DNA from: DAOUBP01 sp034432655
GTDB lineage: Bacteria > Chloroflexota > Anaerolineae > CG2-30-64-16
Assembly (NCBI GenBank): GCA_034432655.1
Contig: DAOUBP010000058.1
Location: forward strand, 1-64,000
DNA: 64,000 nucleotides
Direction: 5' to 3'
Below the pieces are notes generated by a model, which was not told the origin of the DNA, ran no database searches, and worked only from the letters and a program-made list of their open reading frames with translations. Both the position numbers and the translations under genes were made by a program. This document shows positions 42,701 through 49,665 of this stretch, piece by piece (within the stretch, counting starts at the first letter, position 1; each line of letters starts with the position of its first letter).

Positions 42701-42881
42701 ACAATGGCGCTTCGGCGGTGGGCCGGCCGATACCAACCACACGCGTATCATTGACGTGGCGCTGCCGGCCGGCGCCGACCAGTTCCGGCTCTTGAGCACA
42801 TACAAACCGTCGCAGGAGAAGAACATGGACGCGCTGGGGCCGGATGACTTTGCCCAGCTGCCGATGGTGAGGGTGAAATAG
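39762..42881 (+). CDS. Secreted GH57 glycoside hydrolase lipoprotein
   Basis: A 1039-aa exported protein. Lipobox LLAAC (about residues 17-21), Pro/Thr linker, then a GH57 domain starting YLAIIWHQHQPLYYKD. The family's catalytic nucleophile lies in RGMWPAEGAVAQEI and the acid in VILDGENAWEHY. The C-terminal half (from about 600) holds beta-rich modules, the last (EGDDKGPGTYTYPLDAVF onward) resembling the C-terminal module of glucodextranases. It probably acts on alpha-glucans outside the cell. ATG 39762 follows GAGGAG; the stop codon of the phosphatase gene overlaps that Shine-Dalgarno. Proximity to glgC genes suits alpha-glucan metabolism. Confidence 0.88.
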   Translation: MVRIRYLTIALVLLVLLAACGAPAPAPTPTSVPAPQPTTAPTQPPPTAEPQPAEEPIYLAIIWHQHQPLYYKDPATGVYVKPWVRVHATKDYLDMATTLAQYPKVKATFNLTPSLIRQLDDLAAGTKDLYQVLAEKPAADLTPEDKAFIEARFFDTNPKIIARFPRYQQLANSRARKDAWTEADWRDLQVLFNLAWTDPDWLAQEPLKSLVAKGRDFSEADKKVLFDRQLEIIRQVIPEHKRLQDAGQIEVTMTPYYHPILPLLVTVELAKNAAPDITLPSQPFIAGQDAQAQVKKGVEFYQAHFGRAPRGMWPAEGAVAQEIVGMVSRAGIKWMASDEEVLARSLGMKSFSRDAKEVVKEPDVLYRPYYVTNKSDPPVAIVFRDKTISDKVGFTYSGTAGNVAAKDFVRRIHDIRDALKAQGKPGPHLVSVILDGENAWEHYDNDGKLFLNTLYQLLSDDPSIVTVTPSEYLAKFQDHPTIENLWAGSWVTPDFKTWIGEEEENLAWDYLARTRELVMKYQRGQLKASPEAVERATDLLYAAEGSDWFWWYGTDQNSGNDEAFDEQFRAILGEIYDTLGEARPIWLSVPIIAKQPEAPEVGASALIKPVIDGRVTSPDEWQGAGSFAFQGGVMASSKDVLDRLYYGFDGQHLYLRADARAEWAQLAAGQRATLGFYLTRPGGKSANAFSRYGVGQTLLGFGAHAVAEVILEGEQVVAGLAPADGANGWGDPVLLPDVAVSGNTLELAIPFEIFGQPDTGDQLKLRAVLSLGEADQTTLPAANPALVVVPDLGLSQTVLLLEDPEGDDKGPGTYTYPLDAVFPGQAYDLKSFEVAQDEANVLFKFTFYGNLNNTWGAPNGMGIHTVDIYIDQDGVPDSGARKLLPGRNAAVAPADAWDIAIWAEGWTPGIYRPGPQGPEQVDGNLIITADPGQRKIIIKVPKKVLGDTPEAWGYLAVVAGQEGYPATGVWRIRDVNPKAEQWRFGGGPADTNHTRIIDVALPAGADQFRLLSTYKPSQEKNMDALGPDDFAQLPMVRVK

Positions 42882-42929
42882 AAGGAAGTAAGGAAGAAGG
42901 AAGAACAAAAGAACTGAGGGAAGATGAAG

Positions 42930-42962
42930 AAAGCCCTGTCTCTGAGACGGAGACAGGGCTTT
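42930..42962. terminator. Bidirectional terminator between GH57 gene and groEL
   Basis: A 13-bp perfect stem, AAAGCCCTGTCTC (42930-42942) with GAGACAGGGCTTT (42950-42962), and a 7-nt loop. A-rich and T-rich flanks on both sides suit termination of both convergent genes. The preceding 42881-42930 is an almost pure purine tract. Confidence 0.8.
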
Positions 42963-42989
42963 CGCGTTCAGGTTAATGCAGGCCAGCGC

Positions 42990-44624
42990 TTAGTACTCAG
43001 GCGGCGGGGTCGGCGCCGGCTTTTCCTTCTCCGGGATATCCGTGATCAGGGCCTCGGTGGTCAGGATCATGGCCGCGATGGACGCTGCGTTCTCCAGCCC
43101 GCCGCGGGTGACCTTGGCCGGGTCAATGATGTTCTTCTCGACCATGTCACCGTAGTCCTCAGCCATCACGTCGAAGCCGATGCGCTTGTTGTTCTTGGCA
43201 GCCTGCTCGCGGCGGACATTCTCCACCACCACCGCGCCGTCGTAACCGGCGTTCTCGGCCAACAGCATCATGGGCTGGGGCAGCGCCTTGCGCAGGATGC
43301 GCACACCGGTCAGGACGTCGCCCTCCAGGCCCTTCTCCACCTCATCCAGGGCCTCGATGGCGTTCAGCAGCGCCACACCACCGCCGGGCACGATGCCCTC
43401 TTCCACGGCCGCGCGGGTCGCGCTCAGCGCGTCCTCAACCCGATGCTTCTTCTCCTTCAGCTCGGTCTCGGTACCCGCGCCCACGCGGATGATCGCCACA
43501 CCGCCCGCCAGGCGGGCCAACCGCTCCTGCAGCTTCTCCTTGTCGTAGTCGCTGGTGGAGTTCTCGATCTCAACCCGGATCTGCTCGATGCGGGCCTTGA
43601 TCATCGCAGGATCGCCCTTGCCACCCACAATGGTGGTGTTGTCTTTGTCGGCGATGACCTTGTCGGCCTGGCCCAGGTCGCTGATCAGCGCGGTCTCCAG
43701 CTTCTTGCCGAGCTCCTCGGTGATGACCGTGCCGCCGGTCAGGATGGCGATGTCCTGCAGCATGGCCTTGCGGCGATCGCCGAAGCCCGGGGCCTTGACG
43801 GCCAAGCAGTTGAACATGCCCCGCAGCTTGTTCAGCACCAGGGTCGCCAGCGCCTCGCTATCCACATCCTCGGCGATGATCACGATGTCACGCTTGCCGA
43901 GCTGGACCAGCTTCTCCAGGATCGGGACGATATCGGCCGCGGCCGAAACCTTCTTGTCGGTGATCAGGATATACGGGTTGGTGAGCTGGGCCTCCATCGC
44001 GTCGGGGTTGGTGATGAAGTACGGGCTGATGTAGCCGCGGTCGAATTGCATACCCTCGACGTACTCGGTCTCGAACTGCAGGCCCTTGGCCTCTTCCACG
44101 GTGATCACGCCGTCCTTGCCGACCTTCTCCATCACCTCGGCGATCAGGTCACCGATCTCCTGATCCTGGGCCGAGATGGCGGCCACAGCTGCGATCTCCT
44201 GCTTGGTGGTGATGGGGATAGACTGCTTCTTGATGGCCTCGGAAAGGGCCAACACCGCCTTCTCGATGCCGCGCTTGAGGAGCATGGGGTTGGCGCCGGC
44301 AGCGACATTCTTCAGGCCCTCGTTGACGATGGCCTGCGCCAACACGGTCGCGGTGGTGGTGCCGTCACCGGCGATGTCGTTGGTCTTGGTCGCAGCTTCC
44401 TTGAGCAACTGGGCGCCCATGTTCTGGAACGGGTCCTGGAGCTCGATCTCCTTGGCCACGGTCACGCCGTCATGCGTGATGGTGGGCGCGCCCCACTTCT
44501 TGTCCAGGGCGACGTTGCGGCCCTTGGGACCCAGGGTAGTCTTCACAGCCTCGGCCAGGGTGTCAATGCCGATCTTCAGGTTGCGGCGTGCTTCTTCGGA
44601 GAAAACCAACTGCTTTGCTGCCAT
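42990..44624 (-). CDS. groL: Chaperonin GroEL
   Basis: A 544-aa 60-kDa chaperonin. Nucleotide-binding motifs: LGPKGRNVALDK, DGTTTATVLAQAI, and the later GIVPGGGVALLNAIEAL. The C-terminus ends EKPAPTPPPEY instead of the usual GGM-repeat tail that lines the folding chamber. The ATG has AAGGAG upstream. Second gene of groES-groEL under CIRCE. Confidence 0.97.
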   Translation of the reverse strand: MAAKQLVFSEEARRNLKIGIDTLAEAVKTTLGPKGRNVALDKKWGAPTITHDGVTVAKEIELQDPFQNMGAQLLKEAATKTNDIAGDGTTTATVLAQAIVNEGLKNVAAGANPMLLKRGIEKAVLALSEAIKKQSIPITTKQEIAAVAAISAQDQEIGDLIAEVMEKVGKDGVITVEEAKGLQFETEYVEGMQFDRGYISPYFITNPDAMEAQLTNPYILITDKKVSAAADIVPILEKLVQLGKRDIVIIAEDVDSEALATLVLNKLRGMFNCLAVKAPGFGDRRKAMLQDIAILTGGTVITEELGKKLETALISDLGQADKVIADKDNTTIVGGKGDPAMIKARIEQIRVEIENSTSDYDKEKLQERLARLAGGVAIIRVGAGTETELKEKKHRVEDALSATRAAVEEGIVPGGGVALLNAIEALDEVEKGLEGDVLTGVRILRKALPQPMMLLAENAGYDGAVVVENVRREQAAKNNKRIGFDVMAEDYGDMVEKNIIDPAKVTRGGLENAASIAAMILTTEALITDIPEKEKPAPTPPPEY

Positions 44625-44666
44625 AGTAACTGAACTCCTTTTTCACCAGGTTGATGTGTCGCTTCG

Positions 44667-44954
44667 TTATTCGAGGATTGCGAGAACGTCCGACTCGCGC
44701 AGAATCAGCAGTTTCTTGCCGTCCAGCTTGACTTCGGTGCCAGAGTACTTGGCGTACAGGACGCGATCGCCGACCTTGACCTCCATCGGGACGCGTTCGC
44801 CCTTGTCATCGGTGCGGCCCGGCCCCGCGGCAATCACCTTGCCCTGCTGGGGCTTCTCCTTCGCGGTCTCCGGCAGGATGATCCCACCTGCGGTGACCTC
44901 TTCCTGCTCAATCGGCTCAACAACCAGACGATCAGCGAGCGGCTTCAGATTCAT
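44667..44954 (-). CDS. groS: Co-chaperonin GroES
   Basis: A 95-aa GroES forming the heptameric lid of GroEL. It starts MNLKPLADRLVVEPIEQEE, has the mobile loop TAGGIILPETAKEKPQQG and ends ILRESDVLAILE. GGGAGG precedes the ATG. It is 42 nt upstream of groL. Confidence 0.96.
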   Translation of the reverse strand: MNLKPLADRLVVEPIEQEEVTAGGIILPETAKEKPQQGKVIAAGPGRTDDKGERVPMEVKVGDRVLYAKYSGTEVKLDGKKLLILRESDVLAILE

Positions 44955-45028
44955 AGTACTACAGCCTCCCTTTGTGATGTGGATTTGTGGGCCCTGTCAC
45001 GTCCGGCCCGGTATTTGACACCTCGTTT

Positions 45029-45055
45029 TTAGCACTCTCAATATCTGAGTGCTAA
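45029..45055 (-). promoter_or_regulatory. CIRCE element (HrcA operator) of groESL
   Basis: An exact CIRCE: TTAGCACTC (45029-45037), 9-nt spacer, GAGTGCTAA (45047-45055). It lies between the -10 box and groS, covering the expected start of transcription. Heat-shock control by an HrcA repressor follows from this; hrcA itself is not in the window. Confidence 0.95.
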
Positions 45056-45064
45056 CCGTGGCGC

Positions 45065-45093
45065 ATTGTACTCAAGAGGGCGAAAGACGTCAA
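45065..45093 (-). promoter_or_regulatory. groESL promoter
   Basis: Minus strand: TTGACG (45088-45093), 17 bp, TACAAT (45065-45070), the -10 box 9 nt from CIRCE. Confidence 0.85.
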
Positions 45094-45122
45094 ATTTGAG
45101 GGGGTACGTTGTTGAGAGATCG

Positions 45123-45171
45123 CCCGGCGCTGAAGTCGCCGGGCTGCCGAACGGCGCCCGCTCAAGCGGGC
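45123..45171. repeat. Two palindromic repeats between groES and the loader gene
   Basis: CCCGGCG/CGCCGGG (45123-45129, 45137-45143) and GCCCGCT/AGCGGGC (45156-45162, 45165-45171). Short intergenic palindromes with a CTGAAGT-type loop, similar in style to those near 55931 and 62303. Confidence 0.6.
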
Positions 45172-45202
45172 TGGAATGGCCACAAGCAAACCAACTGACC
45201 CA

Positions 45203-46654
45203 CTAGCCGCGGGGTTTGCGGGCTGCGCGCTTGGGGGCCGGCGGCTGTTGAGAGGGGCTGCCGCGGTAGCTGGGCGCGATAATCTCACAGATGGTGCAGC
45301 GCCGGCTGTCCATCATCCGGCTGGCCAGCCGCGGCTCCAACTCTTCCAGGGTGTTGAAGGTGGTGATTACGGTGGGAAGCCTGGCCGCATAACGGTAGTT
45401 CAGCAATTGAAACAGCTTCTCCCGCGCCCAGGGCGTGGCGCTCTCGGTGCCCAGATCGTCCAGGATCAGCAGAGGCGCGGTCTTCACCTGCTCGAAGACC
45501 CGATCCAGGGTGGTGGTGCTGGTGGGGCTGAAGGTGGCGCGCAGATGATCCAGCAGGTCGGGCACGACGACGAACATGGGCGCGGGCTGGCCGACGGCGA
45601 TACGATAGTTCGCGATCGCGGCCGCCAGATGTGTCTTGCCACAGCCGTAGGTGCCCTGGAACACGAGCCAGCCGTTGGGCTGTTCCGCAAAGGCCTTCGC
45701 CAGGTTGAAAGCACGGCGCAGGCTCTCCAGTTGGTCCGGCTCCAACCGCTCGCCTGTGCGCAGGGAGAAATTCTCGAAGGTCTGATCGGCGTGCAACGCC
45801 AGGGAGCTGAGGCCGCGGCCGGTGCGGTCGAAGATGCCCAGGCTATCCTGGCCGGCCCGGAAATCAGGCGCGGGGATCTCGAACACCTGGCTAAGCCCCA
45901 GGTCCACCAACCGCGAAGCGATGCGCGGGTCCAGGTCCTCCAGGCGCTGGTTGGTGGTGATGACGGTCGGCAAACGGCCGTTGTAACGGTAATTCAAGAT
46001 TTGAAAGAGCTTCTCCTGGGCCCAGGGGGTGCTGTTGTGCGCGCCCAGGTCATCCAGGATCAGCAGCGGAGCAGTGCGGATGGCCTCCAGCCGCTCGTCC
46101 AGGCCGGCTTCACTGGTAGGCCCAAAGGCGGCCCGCAGGTAGTCCAACAGATCGGGCACGACTACAAACATGGCCGGCCGGCCCAAACCCAGGTTGTAGT
46201 TGGCGATGGCCGCCGCCAGGTGGGTCTTGCCCGTGCCGTAACCGCCCAGGAGCACCAGCCAGCCCTCCGGTTGCTGAGCGAACCGCACACAGATCTCATA
46301 GGCCTTGTGGAGGGCGCGACGGATGGCCTCCGGCAGGCCGATCCCGTCGGGGAGGAAGTTGTCGAAGGTCAGCCGCTCCAGGGCGCCCATGTTGCTCACT
46401 TCGCGCAAAACGCGCGCGTGTTCCGCGGCCAGGCGCGCCTCGGTGCAGCGACACGGGATCAGGCGGTTGAAGTCGGGATGGCCGGGCGGCACATCATACA
46501 TCAGGAAGCCCCGACCCTGGCAGATGGGGCAGACCTCAGGCTGGCCGGCCGACGGGAAACGACTTTCACGCCCGCCCTCTGCGGCCGGTCCGCTATGGCG
46601 TTGCCGCCAGGCTTCCAATGTTTCCTTGCTCAAGAATTCGCCGATGTGTTTCAT
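45203..46654 (-). CDS. DnaI/DnaC-like helicase loader with two tandem AAA+ domains
   Basis: A 483-aa protein. The N-terminus has a zinc-ribbon pattern (CPICQGRGF ... IPCRC). Two IstB/DnaC-type AAA+ modules follow: the first with Walker A GGYGTGKTH and Walker B PLLILDDLGAHN, the second with GTYGCGKTH and PLLILDDLGTES. The modules are clearly homologous (PDLLDYLRAAFGPTS versus PDLLDHLRATFSPTS; NYRYNGRLPTVITT versus NYRYAARLPTVITT). Known DnaC/DnaI loaders have one such module, so this is an internal duplication. Position after dnaB and a DnaD-like gene supports a role in loading the replicative helicase. Confidence 0.85.
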   Translation of the reverse strand: MKHIGEFLSKETLEAWRQRHSGPAAEGGRESRFPSAGQPEVCPICQGRGFLMYDVPPGHPDFNRLIPCRCTEARLAAEHARVLREVSNMGALERLTFDNFLPDGIGLPEAIRRALHKAYEICVRFAQQPEGWLVLLGGYGTGKTHLAAAIANYNLGLGRPAMFVVVPDLLDYLRAAFGPTSEAGLDERLEAIRTAPLLILDDLGAHNSTPWAQEKLFQILNYRYNGRLPTVITTNQRLEDLDPRIASRLVDLGLSQVFEIPAPDFRAGQDSLGIFDRTGRGLSSLALHADQTFENFSLRTGERLEPDQLESLRRAFNLAKAFAEQPNGWLVFQGTYGCGKTHLAAAIANYRIAVGQPAPMFVVVPDLLDHLRATFSPTSTTTLDRVFEQVKTAPLLILDDLGTESATPWAREKLFQLLNYRYAARLPTVITTFNTLEELEPRLASRMMDSRRCTICEIIAPSYRGSPSQQPPAPKRAARKPRG

Positions 46655-46709
46655 GTCATGGTCATCCGCTTGATTGCCGATCGAGGGGCCAGCTCTTCGT
46701 TCGCCGTTC

Positions 46710-46726
46710 GCATCTGAGGATGCGAG
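46710..46726. repeat. GCATCTGAGGATGC dispersed palindrome
   Basis: GCATCTGAGGATGC followed by GAG. Near-identical copies are at 58897-58912 (inverted) and 58953-58968. Confidence 0.55.
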
Positions 46727-46749
46727 CCCCTATACGGTGACAGATCATA

Positions 46750-47475
46750 TCAATCGTTGGCGTTCGCCCGCTTCCCCCCGTAACGCTGCCGCAGCGTCTC
46801 GGCATCCTGGGCCAGGGGCGATGCTCCGGTGCCGGGGCCGCGGCCCTCTACCCGCCAGCGCTCGAGGACGCGCAACACATAGCGCCAGCTGCGCTTATTC
46901 GACTTCACCGCCTCGCGGAAAGCGTCAGCGATCCAATCGGCCGGGTAATGCCGTTCCGCATCGCGCAGCTCGTCCGCGATCATGGGGGTCAACATGCCGA
47001 TGTTCTGCTCGTAGAGGACGAAGATCGTCGGGCGCTCGGCCTCCAGCTGCACGTCCTCGCCCAGGTCGGCCACCAGGTCCAACTCGCCGGCGGCCAGGCG
47101 CTCCAGCACCTCGCGGCCGTTGGCGCTGTTGATCATGTACCATTCCTCGGTGGCACCCCCGCGCTCAACCGAGGCATGGAGCAACGCGCCGCGCGCCACT
47201 GCCCGTTCCAACGCATCCCGCAGCACCGCCTCCCCCGCCAGCTTCGGGGTTGCCAGGCCCTCCAGCAGGCGACGGTCACGCAGCAGCTCGTCCAGCCGGG
47301 CATAGCGCAGTTTGCCCCGCTTTTTGCCGATCAGCCAGAACAGGTGCAGGATGACCTTCAGCTCGGCCAGGTTGTCCACCAACGGCAGCAACTCGCTGAA
47401 GAACAGGTTGGGCACCGGCGTCGTCGCCAGCTTGCCGGCCGGAAACCCCGCAAAACCCCGCATCTGTTCACCCAT
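46750..47475 (-). CDS. DnaD-like replication initiation protein
   Basis: A 241-aa protein. The N-terminal half looks like a winged-helix module (FFSELLPLVDNLAELKVILHL). The C-terminal half carries a DnaD/DnaB2-type domain (TIFVLYEQNIGMLTPMIAD; AFREAVKSNKRSWRYVLRVLE with the basic, aromatic YxxxIL-like end). In B. subtilis DnaD helps recruit the helicase to the origin. It sits between dnaB and the loader gene on the same strand. ATG 47475 is preceded by GAGGACGGG; an internal ATG 12 nt downstream is possible. Confidence 0.82.
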   Translation of the reverse strand: MGEQMRGFAGFPAGKLATTPVPNLFFSELLPLVDNLAELKVILHLFWLIGKKRGKLRYARLDELLRDRRLLEGLATPKLAGEAVLRDALERAVARGALLHASVERGGATEEWYMINSANGREVLERLAAGELDLVADLGEDVQLEAERPTIFVLYEQNIGMLTPMIADELRDAERHYPADWIADAFREAVKSNKRSWRYVLRVLERWRVEGRGPGTGASPLAQDAETLRQRYGGKRANAND

Positions 47476-47559
47476 CCCGTCCTCGCACCAATCCTCTCAA
47501 TCCCTCGGGGCGACGGCAGTCGCAGGCCGCCTGTAAGCCCACACTGCCCGACTCCCCGA

Positions 47560-48906
47560 CTATCTCACTTCCAACGCCTCGCGCACCATCTCCAGGTTCT
47601 CAAACTTGGTCAGTTCCTTGCGGAAGAACAACGGGACGGTGTCGGTCGGCCCGTTGCGGTGCTTGGCGACGATGATATCGGCGATGTTCTTCTTCTCGCT
47701 GTTTTCTTTGACCATGTCCTCGCGGTAAATGAACATGACAACGTCCGAATCTTGCTCAATCGCGCCCGACTCGCGCAGATCGGATAACTGGGGTTTATGG
47801 TCCGCTCGCGTCTCCACCGCGCGCGAGAGCTGCGACAGGGCGATCAGCGGCACCTCAAGCTCCCGGGCCAGGCTCTTCAAAGAGCGCGAGATATAGCTGA
47901 TCTCCTGGACGCGGTTTTCGCTGCGGGTGTCCCCCCGCATCAACTGCAAGTAATCCACAATCATCAGGTCAAGGCCGTGCTCAGCCTGCAGGCGCCGCGC
48001 CTTGGTGCGCAGCTCCAGGGCCGACATGGCCGGGGTGTCGTCTATGAACAGCATGGTGCCCGATAGCTCGCCGGCAGCAGCCATCAGCATGTCCCATTCA
48101 TGATCCGAGATCTCACCCCGCCGCAACCGCTGCTGGTCAATACCGGTCTCCATAGCCAGCAGGCGCTGCACCAGTTGCTCCGCGCTCATCTCCAGGCTGA
48201 AGAAGGCCACGACCTTGCGGTACTTCCGCGCGGCGTTGAGGGCAAAGTTCATCGCCAGGCTGGTCTTGCCCACCGAAGGCCGGGCTGCGACGATGATCAG
48301 ATCCGACTTCTGGAACCCACCCAGCAGCCTGTCCAGCTTGGTGAAACCGCTGGGCACGCCCAACACCTCGCCCTGATGGCGGTGCAGGTACTCGATGCGG
48401 TCCACCACCTGGTGCATCACCTGGCCCACCGGCAACAGATCGCGACGGATGCGCCGCTCGGAGACGTTGAAGATGAGCTGTTCGGCGCGATCCACCACCT
48501 CGTTGACGTCCTCGGCCTCTTCGTACGCCAGGGCGGCGATCTGGCTGGCCGCATCTATCAACCGCCGCAAGGTGGCCGTGCGTTCGACGATGCGGCCGTA
48601 GTGCTCGACGTAGACGGCCGATGGCACGCTGTTGATCAGTGAAGTGATGTAGGCTGCGCCGCCGACCTCGTGCAGGATATTGCGCCGCTCCAGCTCATCC
48701 ACCAGGGTCACGAAGTCGGCCGGCTCGCGACGCTCGTGCAGGTCCAGGATGGCGCGATAGATCCAGGCGTTCTTCTCCCGGTAAAAATCCTCGGGCGCCA
48801 GAAATGAGGCCACTTTGAGCACTGCGTCCGGGTCAATGAGCAACGACCCCAGGACGGCCTCTTCGGCCTCCGGGTTGGCAGGGATGGTCTTGTCCAGCTT
48901 ATCCAT
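47560..48906 (-). CDS. dnaB: Replicative DNA helicase DnaB
   Basis: A 448-aa hexameric helicase. N-terminal domain begins IPANPEAEEAVLGSLLIDP; the RecA-like motor has Walker A ARPSVGKTS, Walker B LMIVDYLQLM and the C-terminal VAKHRNGPTDTVPLFF. Normal length with no intein. It is the first of three helicase-loading genes. Confidence 0.96.
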   Translation of the reverse strand: MDKLDKTIPANPEAEEAVLGSLLIDPDAVLKVASFLAPEDFYREKNAWIYRAILDLHERREPADFVTLVDELERRNILHEVGGAAYITSLINSVPSAVYVEHYGRIVERTATLRRLIDAASQIAALAYEEAEDVNEVVDRAEQLIFNVSERRIRRDLLPVGQVMHQVVDRIEYLHRHQGEVLGVPSGFTKLDRLLGGFQKSDLIIVAARPSVGKTSLAMNFALNAARKYRKVVAFFSLEMSAEQLVQRLLAMETGIDQQRLRRGEISDHEWDMLMAAAGELSGTMLFIDDTPAMSALELRTKARRLQAEHGLDLMIVDYLQLMRGDTRSENRVQEISYISRSLKSLARELEVPLIALSQLSRAVETRADHKPQLSDLRESGAIEQDSDVVMFIYREDMVKENSEKKNIADIIVAKHRNGPTDTVPLFFRKELTKFENLEMVREALEVR

Positions 48907-48940
48907 GCTGTTCTATCCGCCTGATGCACGGGTGAGATGG

Positions 48941-48967
48941 TCAGGCCGGCTCAGAGAGCCGGCCTGA
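48941..48967 (-). other. Strong hairpin in dnaB leader
   Basis: TCAGGCCGGCTC (48941-48952) pairs perfectly with GAGCCGGCCTGA (48956-48967), loop AGA, 34 nt before the dnaB start. No T-run follows on either strand. It may partly end DUF151 transcription or act as an attenuator for dnaB. Confidence 0.5.
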
Positions 48968-49067
48968 CGGAGAGTCCTTTGTGGCGGGCATCTGCCTGCA
49001 CCGCTGGGCGGCACGGCATACCATGCCAGACATCCTTCCGGGCGCCTGGCAGGCGAGAAAGTGAAGG

Positions 49068-49583
49068 TTATTCCAACCCGCTCAAGTCCAGGTCCTCAAG
49101 GAACTCGCGAAATGCCTCGGGCGCGGCTGCGACCGATTCCTCTTCTTCGGAGGGACCGGCACCGGTCTCCAGGTCACGTTCGGGCGTGATGGCGGCCAGC
49201 TCCATGACGGTGTCTGCCACGTAAACGGGCACATCGGCGCGCACAGCCAGGGCGATCGCATCGCTGGGCCGGGCGTCAATTTCCAGGCGGCGGTTGTCCA
49301 ACCTGAGGGTGATTTCGGCGTAAAAGGTATCGTTACGCAGCTCAGTGATGGCCACCTGGACGATCTCGGCGCCCAGTTGCTCGATGGTTGACTTGAGCAG
49401 ATCATGGGTGAGGGGACGGGCGACCTCCACGTTTTGCAACTGAATCGTTATGGCATCGGCCTCGAACGGGCCGATCCAGATGGGCAGGTAGCGCGGCGCG
49501 TCCACGTCCTTCAAAACCACAATGCGATGCTGCGACATCAAGCTCACGCGCACGCTGTCAATGGTTACTCTCACCATCTTCAT
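49068..49583 (-). CDS. DUF151 bifunctional nuclease-family protein
   Basis: A 171-aa protein of the BFN/DUF151 family (some members have DNase and RNase activity). Hallmarks: RIVVLKDVDAPRYLPIWIG, then AITIQLQNVEVARPLTHDLL and DARPSDAIALAVRADVPVYV. An acidic C-terminal tail follows. The ATG at 49583 was chosen because GGAGG lies 4-8 nt upstream; the longer frame has no ribosome-binding site. Confidence 0.88.
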   Translation of the reverse strand: MKMVRVTIDSVRVSLMSQHRIVVLKDVDAPRYLPIWIGPFEADAITIQLQNVEVARPLTHDLLKSTIEQLGAEIVQVAITELRNDTFYAEITLRLDNRRLEIDARPSDAIALAVRADVPVYVADTVMELAAITPERDLETGAGPSEEEESVAAAPEAFREFLEDLDLSGLE

Positions 49584-49632
49584 TGCCTCCAGGGTCAACG
49601 CGACCTGAAACACTTCTCTCTGGCACGGCATG

Positions 49633-49662
49633 ATTATACCATGAAGTGCATGCCGACCGCAA
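49633..49662 (-). promoter_or_regulatory. Promoter of the DUF151 gene
   Basis: Minus strand: TTGCGG (49657-49662), 18 bp, perfect TATAAT (49633-49638). It starts right at the end of the upstream aminotransferase gene, marking the end of the amine locus. Confidence 0.65.
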
Positions 49663-49665
49663 ACG

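Noticed and set aside
42924..44633. Long open frame (569 codons) antisense to groEL
   Set aside because: It mirrors groEL exactly, as happens in high-GC genes with biased codon use, and its translation shows no recognisable domain.
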